Of a stretch of 5,130 nt of DNA, positions 1 through 5,130 are shown piece by piece (the stretch's first letter is position 1; each line of letters starts with the position of its first letter). Under the pieces are notes generated by a model that saw only the letters and a program-made list of their open reading frames with translations, made no database searches and had not been told where the DNA came from. The stretch covers positions 1-5,130 of the forward strand of contig WFQS01000533.1 in NCBI GenBank assembly GCA_015486915.1, read 5' to 3'. The DNA is from Desulfobacteraceae bacterium (lineage in GTDB: Bacteria; Desulfobacterota; Desulfobacteria; Desulfobacterales; Desulfobacteraceae). A program made the position numbers and the translations under genes.

Positions 1-826
1 ACATTATGCATGTTATCCGAATTTCATTAAATTTTCCAATGGAATTCCTGTTAATATACCGGTTTGTGAGGAAAATGGCTTCCAGTTGACACCCAGGGCA
101 ATCAAGGAAAAAGTTACAAACAAAACAAAGGCAATCCTGATTAATTCCCCTTCCAATCCAACGGGAAACCTCATGTCAAAAGAGAGGATGAAGGAAATTT
201 CAAATATTGCAGTATCAAATGATATTTACATAATATCCGACGAAATTTACCATGGCCTTGTTTATGAAGGAAAAGAACATTCAATCCTTGAATGTACAGA
301 TAATGCTTTTGTATTAAACGGATTCTCAAAACTTTTTGCCATGACAGGCTTAAGGCTTGGTTATCTCATTGCCCCAGAGGAATTTATGCGCCCTCTTCAG
401 ATATTACAGCAGAATTTTTTCATTTCAGCCAATTCAGTAATACAGGCTGCTGGAACTGCAGCCTTACAATGTGCTGAAAAAGAAACCAGTGAGATGAGAA
501 AAATATACAATAAACGCAGAAAATACATGATAAAAAGACTGAAAAAAATGGGACTTGGCATCAGCGTTGAACCCACCGGCGCTTTTTATATTTTTGCCAA
601 TGTAAAACATATATCTGCGGATTCCTATTCACTTGCCCTTGATATACTTGAAAAAGCCCATGTAGGTGTAACACCTGGAATTGATTTTGGCATTAACGGG
701 GAAGGCTATTTAAGATTTTCCTATGCAAATTCCATGGAAAACCTTGAAAAAGGCCTTGACCGTTTGGAAAATTACTTTACCGGACAATTAAGGCAGAACA
801 ATAAAACAACAGATATTATAAAATGA
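1..826 (+). CDS. PLP-dependent class I/II aminotransferase, 5'-truncated by the window edge
   Basis: This is the C-terminal two thirds or so of a fold-type I, aspartate-aminotransferase-like enzyme. It would move amino groups between an amino acid and a 2-oxo acid in the cytoplasm using pyridoxal phosphate. The reading frame is open from base 2, and its first residues (HYACYPNFIKF) already match the family. The TTG at 86 is therefore not the start, which lies upstream of the window. Visible family motifs are SPSNPTG with the cofactor-contacting Asn at 155-157, SDEIYHG with Asp at 239-241 and Tyr at 248-250, and GFSKLFAMTGLRLGY with the Schiff-base Lys at 329-331. The substrate-carboxylate Arg sits in YLRFSYANS at 713-715. 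The C-terminus is complete and ends in a short polar tail. The stop overlaps the engB start by 4 nt (ATGA), so it leads or sits within the GTPase operon. The amino-acid specificity cannot be read from this part; aspartate or aromatic/branched substrates are all possible. Confidence 0.93.
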   Translation, partial: HYACYPNFIKFSNGIPVNIPVCEENGFQLTPRAIKEKVTNKTKAILINSPSNPTGNLMSKERMKEISNIAVSNDIYIISDEIYHGLVYEGKEHSILECTDNAFVLNGFSKLFAMTGLRLGYLIAPEEFMRPLQILQQNFFISANSVIQAAGTAALQCAEKETSEMRKIYNKRRKYMIKRLKKMGLGISVEPTGAFYIFANVKHISADSYSLALDILEKAHVGVTPGIDFGINGEGYLRFSYANSMENLEKGLDRLENYFTGQLRQNNKTTDIIK

Positions 827-1410
827 TTGTAAAACAAACTGAATTCATAAAAAGTGCCGTTAAACCTTCCCAGTATCCCGAAGGAAATTATCCAGAGATT
901 GCCTTTGCAGGCAGGTCAAACGTAGGAAAATCATCCCTTATAAATACTTTGATCAACAGGAAAAACCTTGTAAAAACAAGTTCAAAACCCGGATGTACCC
1001 AATTGATCAATTTCTTTAAAATAAATGATGAGCTCTCATTTGTGGATCTTCCAGGGTATGGGTATGCAAAGGTTTCAAAAAAAATCCGGGCACAGTGGAG
1101 TCCCATGATAAAAAATTACCTGTCCTGCAGGAACAGTCTCGTGGGGGTGGTACTTTTAATGGATATCAGAAGACACCCGGGCAGGGAGGAACTTAACCTC
1201 ATGCAATGGCTGGAAAATAGTCGTATCCCCTGGCTTGCCGTTCTAACCAAGGCAGATAAATTCTCGAAGCAGAAGCGCCATAAAAGGCTGGAACTTATTT
1301 CAGAGGATCTTGGTGTAACAAAAGACAGTGTTATCCTTTTTTCAGCAAAATCAAAACTTGGAAGGGATATAATATGGAATGAAATTGATACTTTCATCGG
1401 AAAAAAATAA
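823..1410 (+). CDS. engB: Ribosome biogenesis GTPase EngB/YsxC (YihA)
   Basis: This 195-residue TRAFAC-class GTPase has the usual length for EngB, a cytoplasmic factor needed for late 50S subunit assembly. The G motifs are all present: G1 GRSNVGKSS at residues 30-38, the G2 threonine in KPGCTQ (T59), G3 DLPGYGYA at 75-82, G4 TKAD at 142-145 and G5 SAK at 174-176. The SSKPGCTQ and DLPGYGYAKV blocks distinguish EngB from Era and Der. The head (KQTEFIKSAVKPSQYP) is also typical of the family, which supports the ATG at 823. No clear Shine-Dalgarno precedes it. The ATG lies inside the ATGA overlap with the aminotransferase stop, so translation is probably by coupling. Its stop shares one base with the era start. 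Confidence 0.97.
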   Translation: MIVKQTEFIKSAVKPSQYPEGNYPEIAFAGRSNVGKSSLINTLINRKNLVKTSSKPGCTQLINFFKINDELSFVDLPGYGYAKVSKKIRAQWSPMIKNYLSCRNSLVGVVLLMDIRRHPGREELNLMQWLENSRIPWLAVLTKADKFSKQKRHKRLELISEDLGVTKDSVILFSAKSKLGRDIIWNEIDTFIGKK

Positions 1411-2333
1411 TGCCTGGAAAAAATAAAATTAAAAAAACAATAAATAAACAGGAAGAAAATTTCAAATCCGGCTTTGTCGCAATTGCAGGTGCTCCCAATG
1501 CGGGAAAGTCAACCCTTTTAAACAGGGTGCTTGGAGAAAAAATTTCAATAACATCAAAAAAGCCCCAGACCACAAGGGACAGGATACTGGGTGTTGTAAA
1601 CCGTAGTTTGTCCCAAATTGTTTTCATTGATACGCCAGGTATTCACAAACCAAAATCTCTGCTTAACAGAAAAATTGTGGACCAGGCCCTTGCTGCAGTT
1701 GCAGATGTTGATATAATCCTCCTATTAACGGATGCGGCATCCCGGGATAACGATTCTGAAAAAATTATAATTGAACAACTTGAAAAAACGGGTAAACCCG
1801 TTGTTCTTGGACTTAACAAAATTGATCTTGTTGCAAAGCATGATATCCTTCCCATGATCAAAAAATTCTCTTTGATATTCAATTTTAAGGCTGTGGTTCC
1901 TGTTTCTGCAAAAACAGGCAGCCAGACATCCGAGCTATTGGAGGAGATAGAAAACTGTCTGCCCGTGGGACCGGCATTCTTTCCCGAAGACACACTCACG
2001 GATATGTCTGAAAAATTCATTGCAGCTGAGATGATAAGGGAAAAAGTGTTCAGGCTTACAGGAATGGAAATTCCCTATTCAATTGCAGTTACAGTGGACT
2101 CTTTTAAAATTGACAAAAAACTCATTATAATTCACGCAACCATACATGTTGCCCGTGACTCCCAGAAGGGAATAATAATAGGCAAATCAGGCAAAATGCT
2201 AAAAAAAATCGGAGAGCATGCCAGAAAAGACATCCAGAGAATGACCGGGTCAAAAGTACTGCTCAAGCTGTTTGTCAGGGTAACGAAAAACTGGGTTAAA
2301 AATGAAAGAATTCTCAAGGAGTTTGGATACTGA
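1410..2333 (+). CDS. era: GTPase Era, 16S rRNA-binding ribosome assembly factor
   Basis: Era is a GTPase that binds the 3' end of 16S rRNA and checks 30S maturation, linking it to cell-cycle progression. The 307-residue product is near the usual length of about 300. G1 is GAPNAGKST (27-35), the switch I region is KPQTTRDRI (51-59), G3 is DTPGIH (74-79), G4 is NKID (136-139) and G5 is SAK (166-168). The C-terminal KH domain is marked by MREK-like EMIREKVF (207-214), IPYS (221-224) and the GIIIGKSGKMLKKIG loop (254-268). It ends in the usual WVKNERILKEFGY. About 18 lysine-rich residues precede the GTPase domain (MPGKNKIKKTINKQ), slightly longer than in many Era proteins. The ATG at 1410 forms a TAATG overlap with the engB stop, which favours it over a later start. 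The last base of the stop region overlaps the start of the HNH gene. Confidence 0.97.
   Translation: MPGKNKIKKTINKQEENFKSGFVAIAGAPNAGKSTLLNRVLGEKISITSKKPQTTRDRILGVVNRSLSQIVFIDTPGIHKPKSLLNRKIVDQALAAVADVDIILLLTDAASRDNDSEKIIIEQLEKTGKPVVLGLNKIDLVAKHDILPMIKKFSLIFNFKAVVPVSAKTGSQTSELLEEIENCLPVGPAFFPEDTLTDMSEKFIAAEMIREKVFRLTGMEIPYSIAVTVDSFKIDKKLIIIHATIHVARDSQKGIIIGKSGKMLKKIGEHARKDIQRMTGSKVLLKLFVRVTKNWVKNERILKEFGY
2316..2321 (+). promoter_or_regulatory. Shine-Dalgarno for the HNH gene
   Basis: AAGGAG lies in the 3' end of era, 11 nt before the ATG at 2333. It supports that start and shows that the HNH gene can initiate independently, in addition to coupling through TGATG. Confidence 0.7.
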
Positions 2334-2632
2334 TGACCACAGTTAACATGTTTTATGATGAGGTTGAAGAACAACTTCAAAAAAAAGAAAAAGCAAAAGC
2401 AAGAAAATTAAGAAACAGCCAATGGTGGAAAAGAAAGCGGTCCACCGGGATCTGTCATTATTGCGGAAAAAAATTTAGCCCCAGAGAGCTTACAATGGAT
2501 CATGTGATTCCCATTGCCAGGGGTGGAAAATCTGTAAAAATAAACCTTGTCCCATGCTGCAAGGACTGCAACACAAAAAAACGTCAGTTTCTACCCCTGG
2601 AATGGAATGAATATATGAATTCCATTAATTAG
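2333..2632 (+). CDS. HNH endonuclease family protein, small (99 aa)
   Basis: This is a single-domain HNH protein. Such proteins are metal-dependent DNA nucleases or nickases, often of unknown physiological role. Residues 1-39 form a charged, lysine-rich helix (EEQLQKKEKAKARKLRN). The HNH core follows: CHYC (C41, C44), LTMDHVIPIARGG with the D56-H57 pair, N71 in KINLVP, and CKDCN (C76, C79, N80), followed by KK. The two CxxC pairs would hold a structural zinc, and H57 is the expected catalytic base. No residue looks lost, so activity is plausible. The start is a TGATG overlap with era. It is preceded by an AAGGAG Shine-Dalgarno at 2316-2321 inside the end of era, 11 nt upstream. The tight coupling makes it the last gene of the operon. 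The in vivo substrate is not predictable from sequence. Confidence 0.9.
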   Translation: MTTVNMFYDEVEEQLQKKEKAKARKLRNSQWWKRKRSTGICHYCGKKFSPRELTMDHVIPIARGGKSVKINLVPCCKDCNTKKRQFLPLEWNEYMNSIN

Positions 2633-2666
2633 TTAGAACACAAATATTTACATGGTCTTTTAACAA

Positions 2667-2683
2667 GTCTGAAATATTCAGAC
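2667..2683. terminator. Small hairpin at the convergent junction, possible terminator
   Basis: GTCTGAA (2667-2673) pairs with TTCAGAC (2677-2683) around a 3-nt loop, giving a perfect 7-bp stem. It sits in the 45-bp gap between the HNH stop and the minus-strand gene, and it includes the latter's TGA stop. On the minus strand the stem is followed by TTGTTAAAAG, only a weak U-tract. On the plus strand no U-tract follows. Its position fits a shared terminator or 3'-end stabiliser for the converging transcripts, but the stem is AU-rich and termination efficiency is doubtful. Confidence 0.35.
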
Positions 2684-3463
2684 AGCTTCTGATTGTTTCT
2701 GTTTCTGCATCAGACGGTGAATTGTCTGTGCATGCCATTTACCTTTGCCTGAAAAAGTAGGCTGACCGATTTCTATAAAATACTCTGCGATCTGATTAAA
2801 AGTTGCCCCCTGATCACGCATACGGTAAATGGTTTCCATGGCATCTTCACGCGATAAAACTTTTTTGTCTAAGGAAACTGCTAATGGAATATCAGACGAT
2901 TTTTCTTTTTTTTCAGTAGCTGTCGTGCTGGAATTTATTGTTTTTCTTATATTGTTCTGTGGAGTATCCTGTTCCGATTCTGAACAAAATTCAGTTGAAT
3001 CATCCAGCAGAGATGGTTCAGCGCTGAATTTTTCCTCTTCTTCATGAAAAGTTTCATCCATGGCCATTTCGCCATCTTCAGTTTGTAAATCATCTTGTGC
3101 AGAAAGAGCACTAAAGTACTCCGCAATATTTTCCAGGGCATTAGCCTTACGTTCCTCCGCAGCAACTCTCCTTTCCTGAACATCGAGAAGGAGTTCCTGA
3201 TTCGTTGTCATCGTCCTGACAAGAGAGACAATGGTATCAACAGTTTCCGAAGAAAGCAGGCTTATTTTTTCCCCTGAGTTAGATTGATAATTCTGCCTGC
3301 CGTTACCGGGCCTCTGCATATTTCCGCTACGCACACCCTGGTACTTGCCTGAATGAAATTTAGGATTTGAATTATAGGAATGACTGCTGTCAAAAACTTT
3401 TCTGGTTCTGGTGCCGCGTCTATTCTTCTGCCCGTTATTCGGGTTCTGAAGAGAATCGTTCAT
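2678..3463 (-). CDS. Uncharacterised 261-aa protein with basic head, acidic linker and C-terminal recombinase-like HTH
   Basis: I do not recognise a named family for the whole protein. Residues 1-63 are strongly basic and rich in Asn, Gly, Arg and Ser (NRRGTRTRK, RPGNGRQN), probably disordered and nucleic-acid binding; the head loosely recalls alphaproteobacterial DUF4167. Residues 66-120 are predicted helical or coiled (VDTIVSLVRTM, LLLDVQERRVAAEERKANA). Residues 123-169 are acidic and low in complexity. Residues 202-253 look like a folded DNA-binding unit: IYRMRDQGATFNQIAEYF, then IGQPTFSGKGKWHAQTIHRLM. This follows the 'IA..L...G.PT..GKG.W...TV.R.L' pattern of the helix-turn-helix in large serine recombinases, but there is no resolvase catalytic domain. 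There is no signal peptide or membrane segment. The start is well supported by an AAGGAGA Shine-Dalgarno 9 nt upstream. It is co-oriented with the 59-residue gene 128 bp upstream and convergent with the HNH gene. A DNA-binding or nucleoid-associated role is inference. Confidence 0.85.
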   Translation of the reverse strand: MNDSLQNPNNGQKNRRGTRTRKVFDSSHSYNSNPKFHSGKYQGVRSGNMQRPGNGRQNYQSNSGEKISLLSSETVDTIVSLVRTMTTNQELLLDVQERRVAAEERKANALENIAEYFSALSAQDDLQTEDGEMAMDETFHEEEEKFSAEPSLLDDSTEFCSESEQDTPQNNIRKTINSSTTATEKKEKSSDIPLAVSLDKKVLSREDAMETIYRMRDQGATFNQIAEYFIEIGQPTFSGKGKWHAQTIHRLMQKQKQSEAV

Positions 3464-3472
3464 TGGGTAAAA

Positions 3473-3479
3473 TCTCCTT
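3473..3479 (-). promoter_or_regulatory. Strong Shine-Dalgarno for the 261-aa gene
   Basis: On the minus strand AAGGAGA ends 9 nt before the ATG at 3463-3461. It is the strongest ribosome binding site on this strand and fixes the start codon. Confidence 0.85.
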
Positions 3480-3483
3480 ATTG

Positions 3484-3513
3484 TATATATTATGGTTCAT
3501 CGTCGTTTGTAAA
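3484..3513 (-). promoter_or_regulatory. Candidate sigma70-type promoter for the 261-aa gene
   Basis: On the minus strand TTTACA (3513-3508, 5 of 6 to the -35 consensus) is followed 18 nt later by TATATA (3489-3484, 4 of 6 to the -10 consensus). Transcription would start just upstream of the AAGGAGA site. It would let this gene be expressed apart from the 59-residue gene upstream. The -10 lies in a run of AT repeats, so the exact hexamer is uncertain. Confidence 0.4.
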
Positions 3514-3591
3514 TTAAGGGTTCATGGCAGTTGCAAAGAGGTGAGATTGTGTTATCTGTATTATTTTATTTTCAGGTTTTCTAAGTTATAA

Positions 3592-3771
3592 TTATTTTTT
3601 TTCGTTTTTAAAGCCTGAATCAGTATCGGTTTCTATGATAGTTTCCCTTATCGTGGCGTAAATATCTCTGAAAGATTCATGCACGCTCGATGGAGACAGT
3701 CTTCCGATTTCAATAAATTTTACCACGATTTCCTTAGTGGTTCTCAGTATCTGTTCGTCAATTGATTTCAT
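3592..3771 (-). CDS. Small uncharacterised helical protein, 59 aa
   Basis: A complete short reading frame reads MKSIDEQILRTTKEIVVKF and so on, ending GFKNEKK before TAA. An in-frame TAA lies ten codons upstream with no ATG or GTG between, so the ATG at 3771 is the only ordinary start. Residues 4-22 and 30-48 look like two amphipathic helices separated by GRLSPSSV, followed by a polar tail. There is no transmembrane segment, cysteine or catalytic motif. The pattern 'T.EIV..F...G...P......F...Y' is loosely like the N-terminal helical half of MucR/Ros-type regulators without the zinc finger; this is only an impression. There is no Shine-Dalgarno, but a good promoter sits immediately upstream, so a leaderless message is likely. 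It is divergent from parA and lies upstream of the 261-residue gene in the same direction. Natural composition, a clean promoter and sensible amino-acid use argue that it is a real gene. Confidence 0.72.
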   Translation of the reverse strand: MKSIDEQILRTTKEIVVKFIEIGRLSPSSVHESFRDIYATIRETIIETDTDSGFKNEKK

Positions 3772-3779
3772 CGAAAAGT

Positions 3780-3808
3780 GTAATACCAGAGAAATATCTT
3801 AAGGTCAA
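3780..3808 (-). promoter_or_regulatory. Sigma70-type promoter for the 59-aa gene, placed for a leaderless mRNA
   Basis: On the minus strand TTGACC (3808-3803, 5 of 6) is followed after exactly 17 nt by TATTAC (3785-3780). The -10 carries an upstream TGG that matches the extended -10 (TGn). An AT-rich stretch beyond the -35 could act as an UP element. Only 8 nt separate the -10 from the ATG, so transcription should start 0-2 nt before the start codon. Confidence 0.6.
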
Positions 3809-3874
3809 CAATAAGATAATTTTAATTTACCGGTATGCAAAAAAATTATGATAACATTTTAAATGCATTTGCTC

Positions 3875-3883
3875 TGATATGAT
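3875..3883 (+). promoter_or_regulatory. Candidate extended -10 promoter for parAB
   Basis: TGATATGAT is a TGn extended -10 with hexamer TATGAT (5 of 6). No good -35 stands at the right distance (CATTTT at 3855-3860). Initiation about 7 nt on would give a leader of roughly 17 nt before parA. An alternative pairing is TTGCTC (3869-3874) with TAAAAA (3892-3897), which would give a near-leaderless transcript. The region is AT-rich, so matches by chance are likely. Confidence 0.35.
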
Positions 3884-3906
3884 AATTGTGATAAAAATTT
3901 TTAACC

Positions 3907-4677
3907 ATGACACAGATAATAAGCATATCAAATCAAAAAGGCGGAGTTGGCAAGACGACAACGGCGGTTAATCTTTCTGCTGCCCTTGCCGTTGCAGGGG
4001 AAAAAACCCTGCTTGTTGATTGTGACCCGCAGGCCAATGCCACAACAGGCACGGGAATCGACAAGCCTGCACTAAAATTTTCCATCTATAATGCTCTCAT
4101 CGGCGAGGTAAAATTAGATGAGATAATCCTTCCAACGGAAATAAAAAACCTGACAATTGTACCTTCCAATGTGGATCTGATTGGTTTTGAGGTTGAAATG
4201 ATGGGAAAAAAGGGAAGGGAAAAAATTTTGAAAAAATTACTTGCAAAAATTAAGGATGATTATGATTATATCATTATTGACTGTCCTCCTTCTTTAAGTC
4301 TTCTGACTCTGAACGCCCTTGCTGCTGCCAGGTCTGTAATCATTCCCCTCCAAAGCGAATTTTACGCTTTGGAAGGACTCGGTCAATTGCTTTTAACCAT
4401 AAAAAGGATAAAATTATCCATTAATCCCAATCTCAGAATAAAAGGCATACTACTGACAATGTTTGATAAAAGGACAAATCTTGCACAGCAGGTTGCTGAA
4501 GATGCTGAAAAATATTTTAAAAAAATGATCTTTAAAACCAGAATCCCGAGAAATGTCAAGCTGGGCGAAGCTCCAAGCTTTGGTATGCCGGTCATCGCTT
4601 ATAATAAATCATCAATTGGTGCAAAAAGTTATCTTGCCCTTGCAGAGGAGCTTCTTAAAAATGACAGCAGAAAATAA
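3907..4677 (+). CDS. parA: Chromosome partitioning ATPase ParA (Soj)
   Basis: This 256-residue protein is a chromosomal-type (short, no N-terminal HTH) ParA/MinD-superfamily ATPase. It binds DNA non-specifically as an ATP dimer, and ParB stimulates its hydrolysis to move origins. The deviant Walker A is KGGVGKTT at 11-18, with signature Lys K11 and P-loop K16. Walker A' is DCDPQ (38-42), with D40. Walker B is IIIDCPPSL (122-130), with D125. The C-terminal block PRNVKLGEAPSFGMPVIAY (214-232) is the family's nucleoid-binding and late conserved region. The first residues (MTQIISISNQKGG) put the P-loop at the normal distance from the start. No Shine-Dalgarno is visible upstream (ATAAAAATTTTTAACC). 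The gene overlaps parB by 17 nt and is divergent from the 59-residue gene. Its neighbours here are not gidA/rsmG, unlike many other bacteria. Confidence 0.97.
   Translation: MTQIISISNQKGGVGKTTTAVNLSAALAVAGEKTLLVDCDPQANATTGTGIDKPALKFSIYNALIGEVKLDEIILPTEIKNLTIVPSNVDLIGFEVEMMGKKGREKILKKLLAKIKDDYDYIIIDCPPSLSLLTLNALAAARSVIIPLQSEFYALEGLGQLLLTIKRIKLSINPNLRIKGILLTMFDKRTNLAQQVAEDAEKYFKKMIFKTRIPRNVKLGEAPSFGMPVIAYNKSSIGAKSYLALAEELLKNDSRK
4644..4650 (+). promoter_or_regulatory. Shine-Dalgarno for parB inside parA
   Basis: AGAGGAG within the end of parA lies 10 nt before the ATG at 4661. It supports the 17-nt overlapping start of parB. Confidence 0.65.
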
Positions 4678-5130
4678 AAAAACAGGCCTTGGCAGAGGAA
4701 TCTCAGCACTTATTCCTGATTTTGAATTCATGGATGAAAATACTGAAGCATATTTCATGTGTGATATAGACAATATAACTCCAAATAAATTCCAGCCGCG
4801 GCATTCCTTTTCCGAGGAGGAAATGGAAAAATTAAAGGCCTCCATTGCAGATCAGGGCATTCTGCAGCCCCTTCTCGTAAGGAAAAGTCATGACTCATAT
4901 GAGCTCATTGCAGGAGAAAGAAGACTCAGGGCTGCGAAAATGGCAGAACTGGAATATGTGCCGGTACTTGTCAAAGAGCTGAGTGACGAACAAATGCTGG
5001 AAATATCCATCATTGAAAATGTTCAGCGGCAGAATCTGAACCCCCTTGAAGAGGCTGAAGCGTATAACAGACTGATTTGTGAATTCAACTACACACAGGC
5101 CATGGTGGCAAAAAAAATAGGCAAAGACCG
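4661..5130 (+). CDS. parB: Chromosome partitioning protein ParB (Spo0J), 3' end beyond the window
   Basis: These are the first 156 codons of a ParB-family CTPase clamp, which loads at parS sites, spreads along DNA and activates ParA. The extreme N-terminus holds the ParA-contact motif GLGRGISALIP (9-19). The CTP-binding N domain follows with QPLLVR (69-74), GERRLRAAK (85-93, the arginine-rich C box) and ENVQRQNLNPLEEAEAY (119-135). The start of the HTH for parS binding appears in FNYTQAMVAKKIGKD (142-156) before the sequence ends. The start at 4661 lies in a different frame inside parA, preceded by AGAGGAG, and gives the expected ParA-contact head. The central and C-terminal dimerisation domains are not visible. 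No frameshift is seen. Confidence 0.96.
   Translation, partial: MTAENKKTGLGRGISALIPDFEFMDENTEAYFMCDIDNITPNKFQPRHSFSEEEMEKLKASIADQGILQPLLVRKSHDSYELIAGERRLRAAKMAELEYVPVLVKELSDEQMLEISIIENVQRQNLNPLEEAEAYNRLICEFNYTQAMVAKKIGKD

Larger units (their letters stand above)
3772..3906. other. Divergent AT-rich intergenic region between the 59-aa gene and parA
   Basis: This 135-bp region carries the minus-strand promoter of the small gene and presumably the parAB promoter. An 8-bp palindrome, TACCGGTA, lies at 3828-3835 between the two promoter candidates and could be an operator, although 8 bp can arise by chance. No parS-like sequence is present. Confidence 0.5.

Noticed and set aside
86..826. TTG at 86 as the start of the aminotransferase
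   Set aside because: The frame stays open to base 2 and the upstream residues (HYACYPNF and so on) match the family, so the gene is cut by the window edge.
888..2380. Open minus-strand frames opposite engB and era
   Set aside because: They lie wholly over strongly supported genes, show no recognisable motif, and have no ribosome binding site of their own.
2678..3463. A complete serine recombinase or transposase
   Set aside because: Only the HTH-like end is recognisable. There is no resolvase catalytic domain, and no terminal inverted repeats or target duplications were seen.
2829..3591. Open plus-strand and alternate minus-strand frames over the 261-aa gene and its upstream region
   Set aside because: Their composition is erratic (Cys, Phe and Ser rich) and there is no start signal. 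The chosen minus-strand frame has a strong Shine-Dalgarno and coherent domain structure.
3887..3902. CRP/FNR-like operator at TTGTGATAAAAA before parA
   Set aside because: Only the left half-site (TGTGA) is present; the matching TCACA half is missing.
3772..3906. A parS centromere site near parAB
   Set aside because: I looked for the conserved TGTTTCACGTGAAACA-type palindrome here and across the window and saw none; parS may lie outside.
4383..4845. Open minus-strand frames across parA and parB
   Set aside because: They are antisense to clear parA and parB coding sequence and carry no motifs.

Overview
The window looks like chromosomal core DNA from an AT-rich (GC near 40% by eye) Gram-negative bacterium. 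The protein styles (Era, EngB, Soj/ParA, ParB) and the small lineage-specific genes suggest a Desulfobacterota relative, for example a Desulfobacula-like sulfate reducer. That placement is an inference from impression, not from a database search.

Left block, 1-2632, plus strand: a tightly packed operon of four genes that overlap end to start. They are a 5'-truncated PLP-dependent class I/II aminotransferase (1-826), the ribosome-assembly GTPase EngB/YsxC (823-1410), the GTPase Era with its KH domain (1410-2333), and a 99-residue HNH-nuclease-family protein (2333-2632). The junctions are ATGA, TAATG and TGATG, so translation is probably coupled. EngB works on 50S maturation and Era on 30S/16S rRNA maturation, so the middle of the operon is a ribosome-biogenesis pair.

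Middle block, 2678-3771, minus strand: two genes I cannot assign to a named family. The upstream one is a 59-residue helical protein (3592-3771). The downstream one is a 261-residue protein (2678-3463) with a basic Asn/Gly/Arg-rich head, a predicted helical or coiled segment, an acidic linker, and a C-terminal segment resembling the helix-turn-helix 'Recombinase' region of large serine recombinases, but with no catalytic domain. The small gene has a convincing promoter so close to its ATG that the mRNA would be leaderless or nearly so. The larger gene has its own strong Shine-Dalgarno and a promoter candidate. A small hairpin lies at the convergent junction with the HNH gene. This is the least explained part of the window.

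Right block, 3907-5130, plus strand: chromosomal-type parA (soj) and the first 156 codons of parB (spo0J), which runs off the window. They overlap by 17 nt and would act together in origin segregation. parA is transcribed divergently from the 59-residue gene across a 135-bp AT-rich intergenic region. I found no parS-like palindrome, rRNA or tRNA gene, CRISPR array or insertion sequence. No gene-free stretch exceeds about 135 bases.
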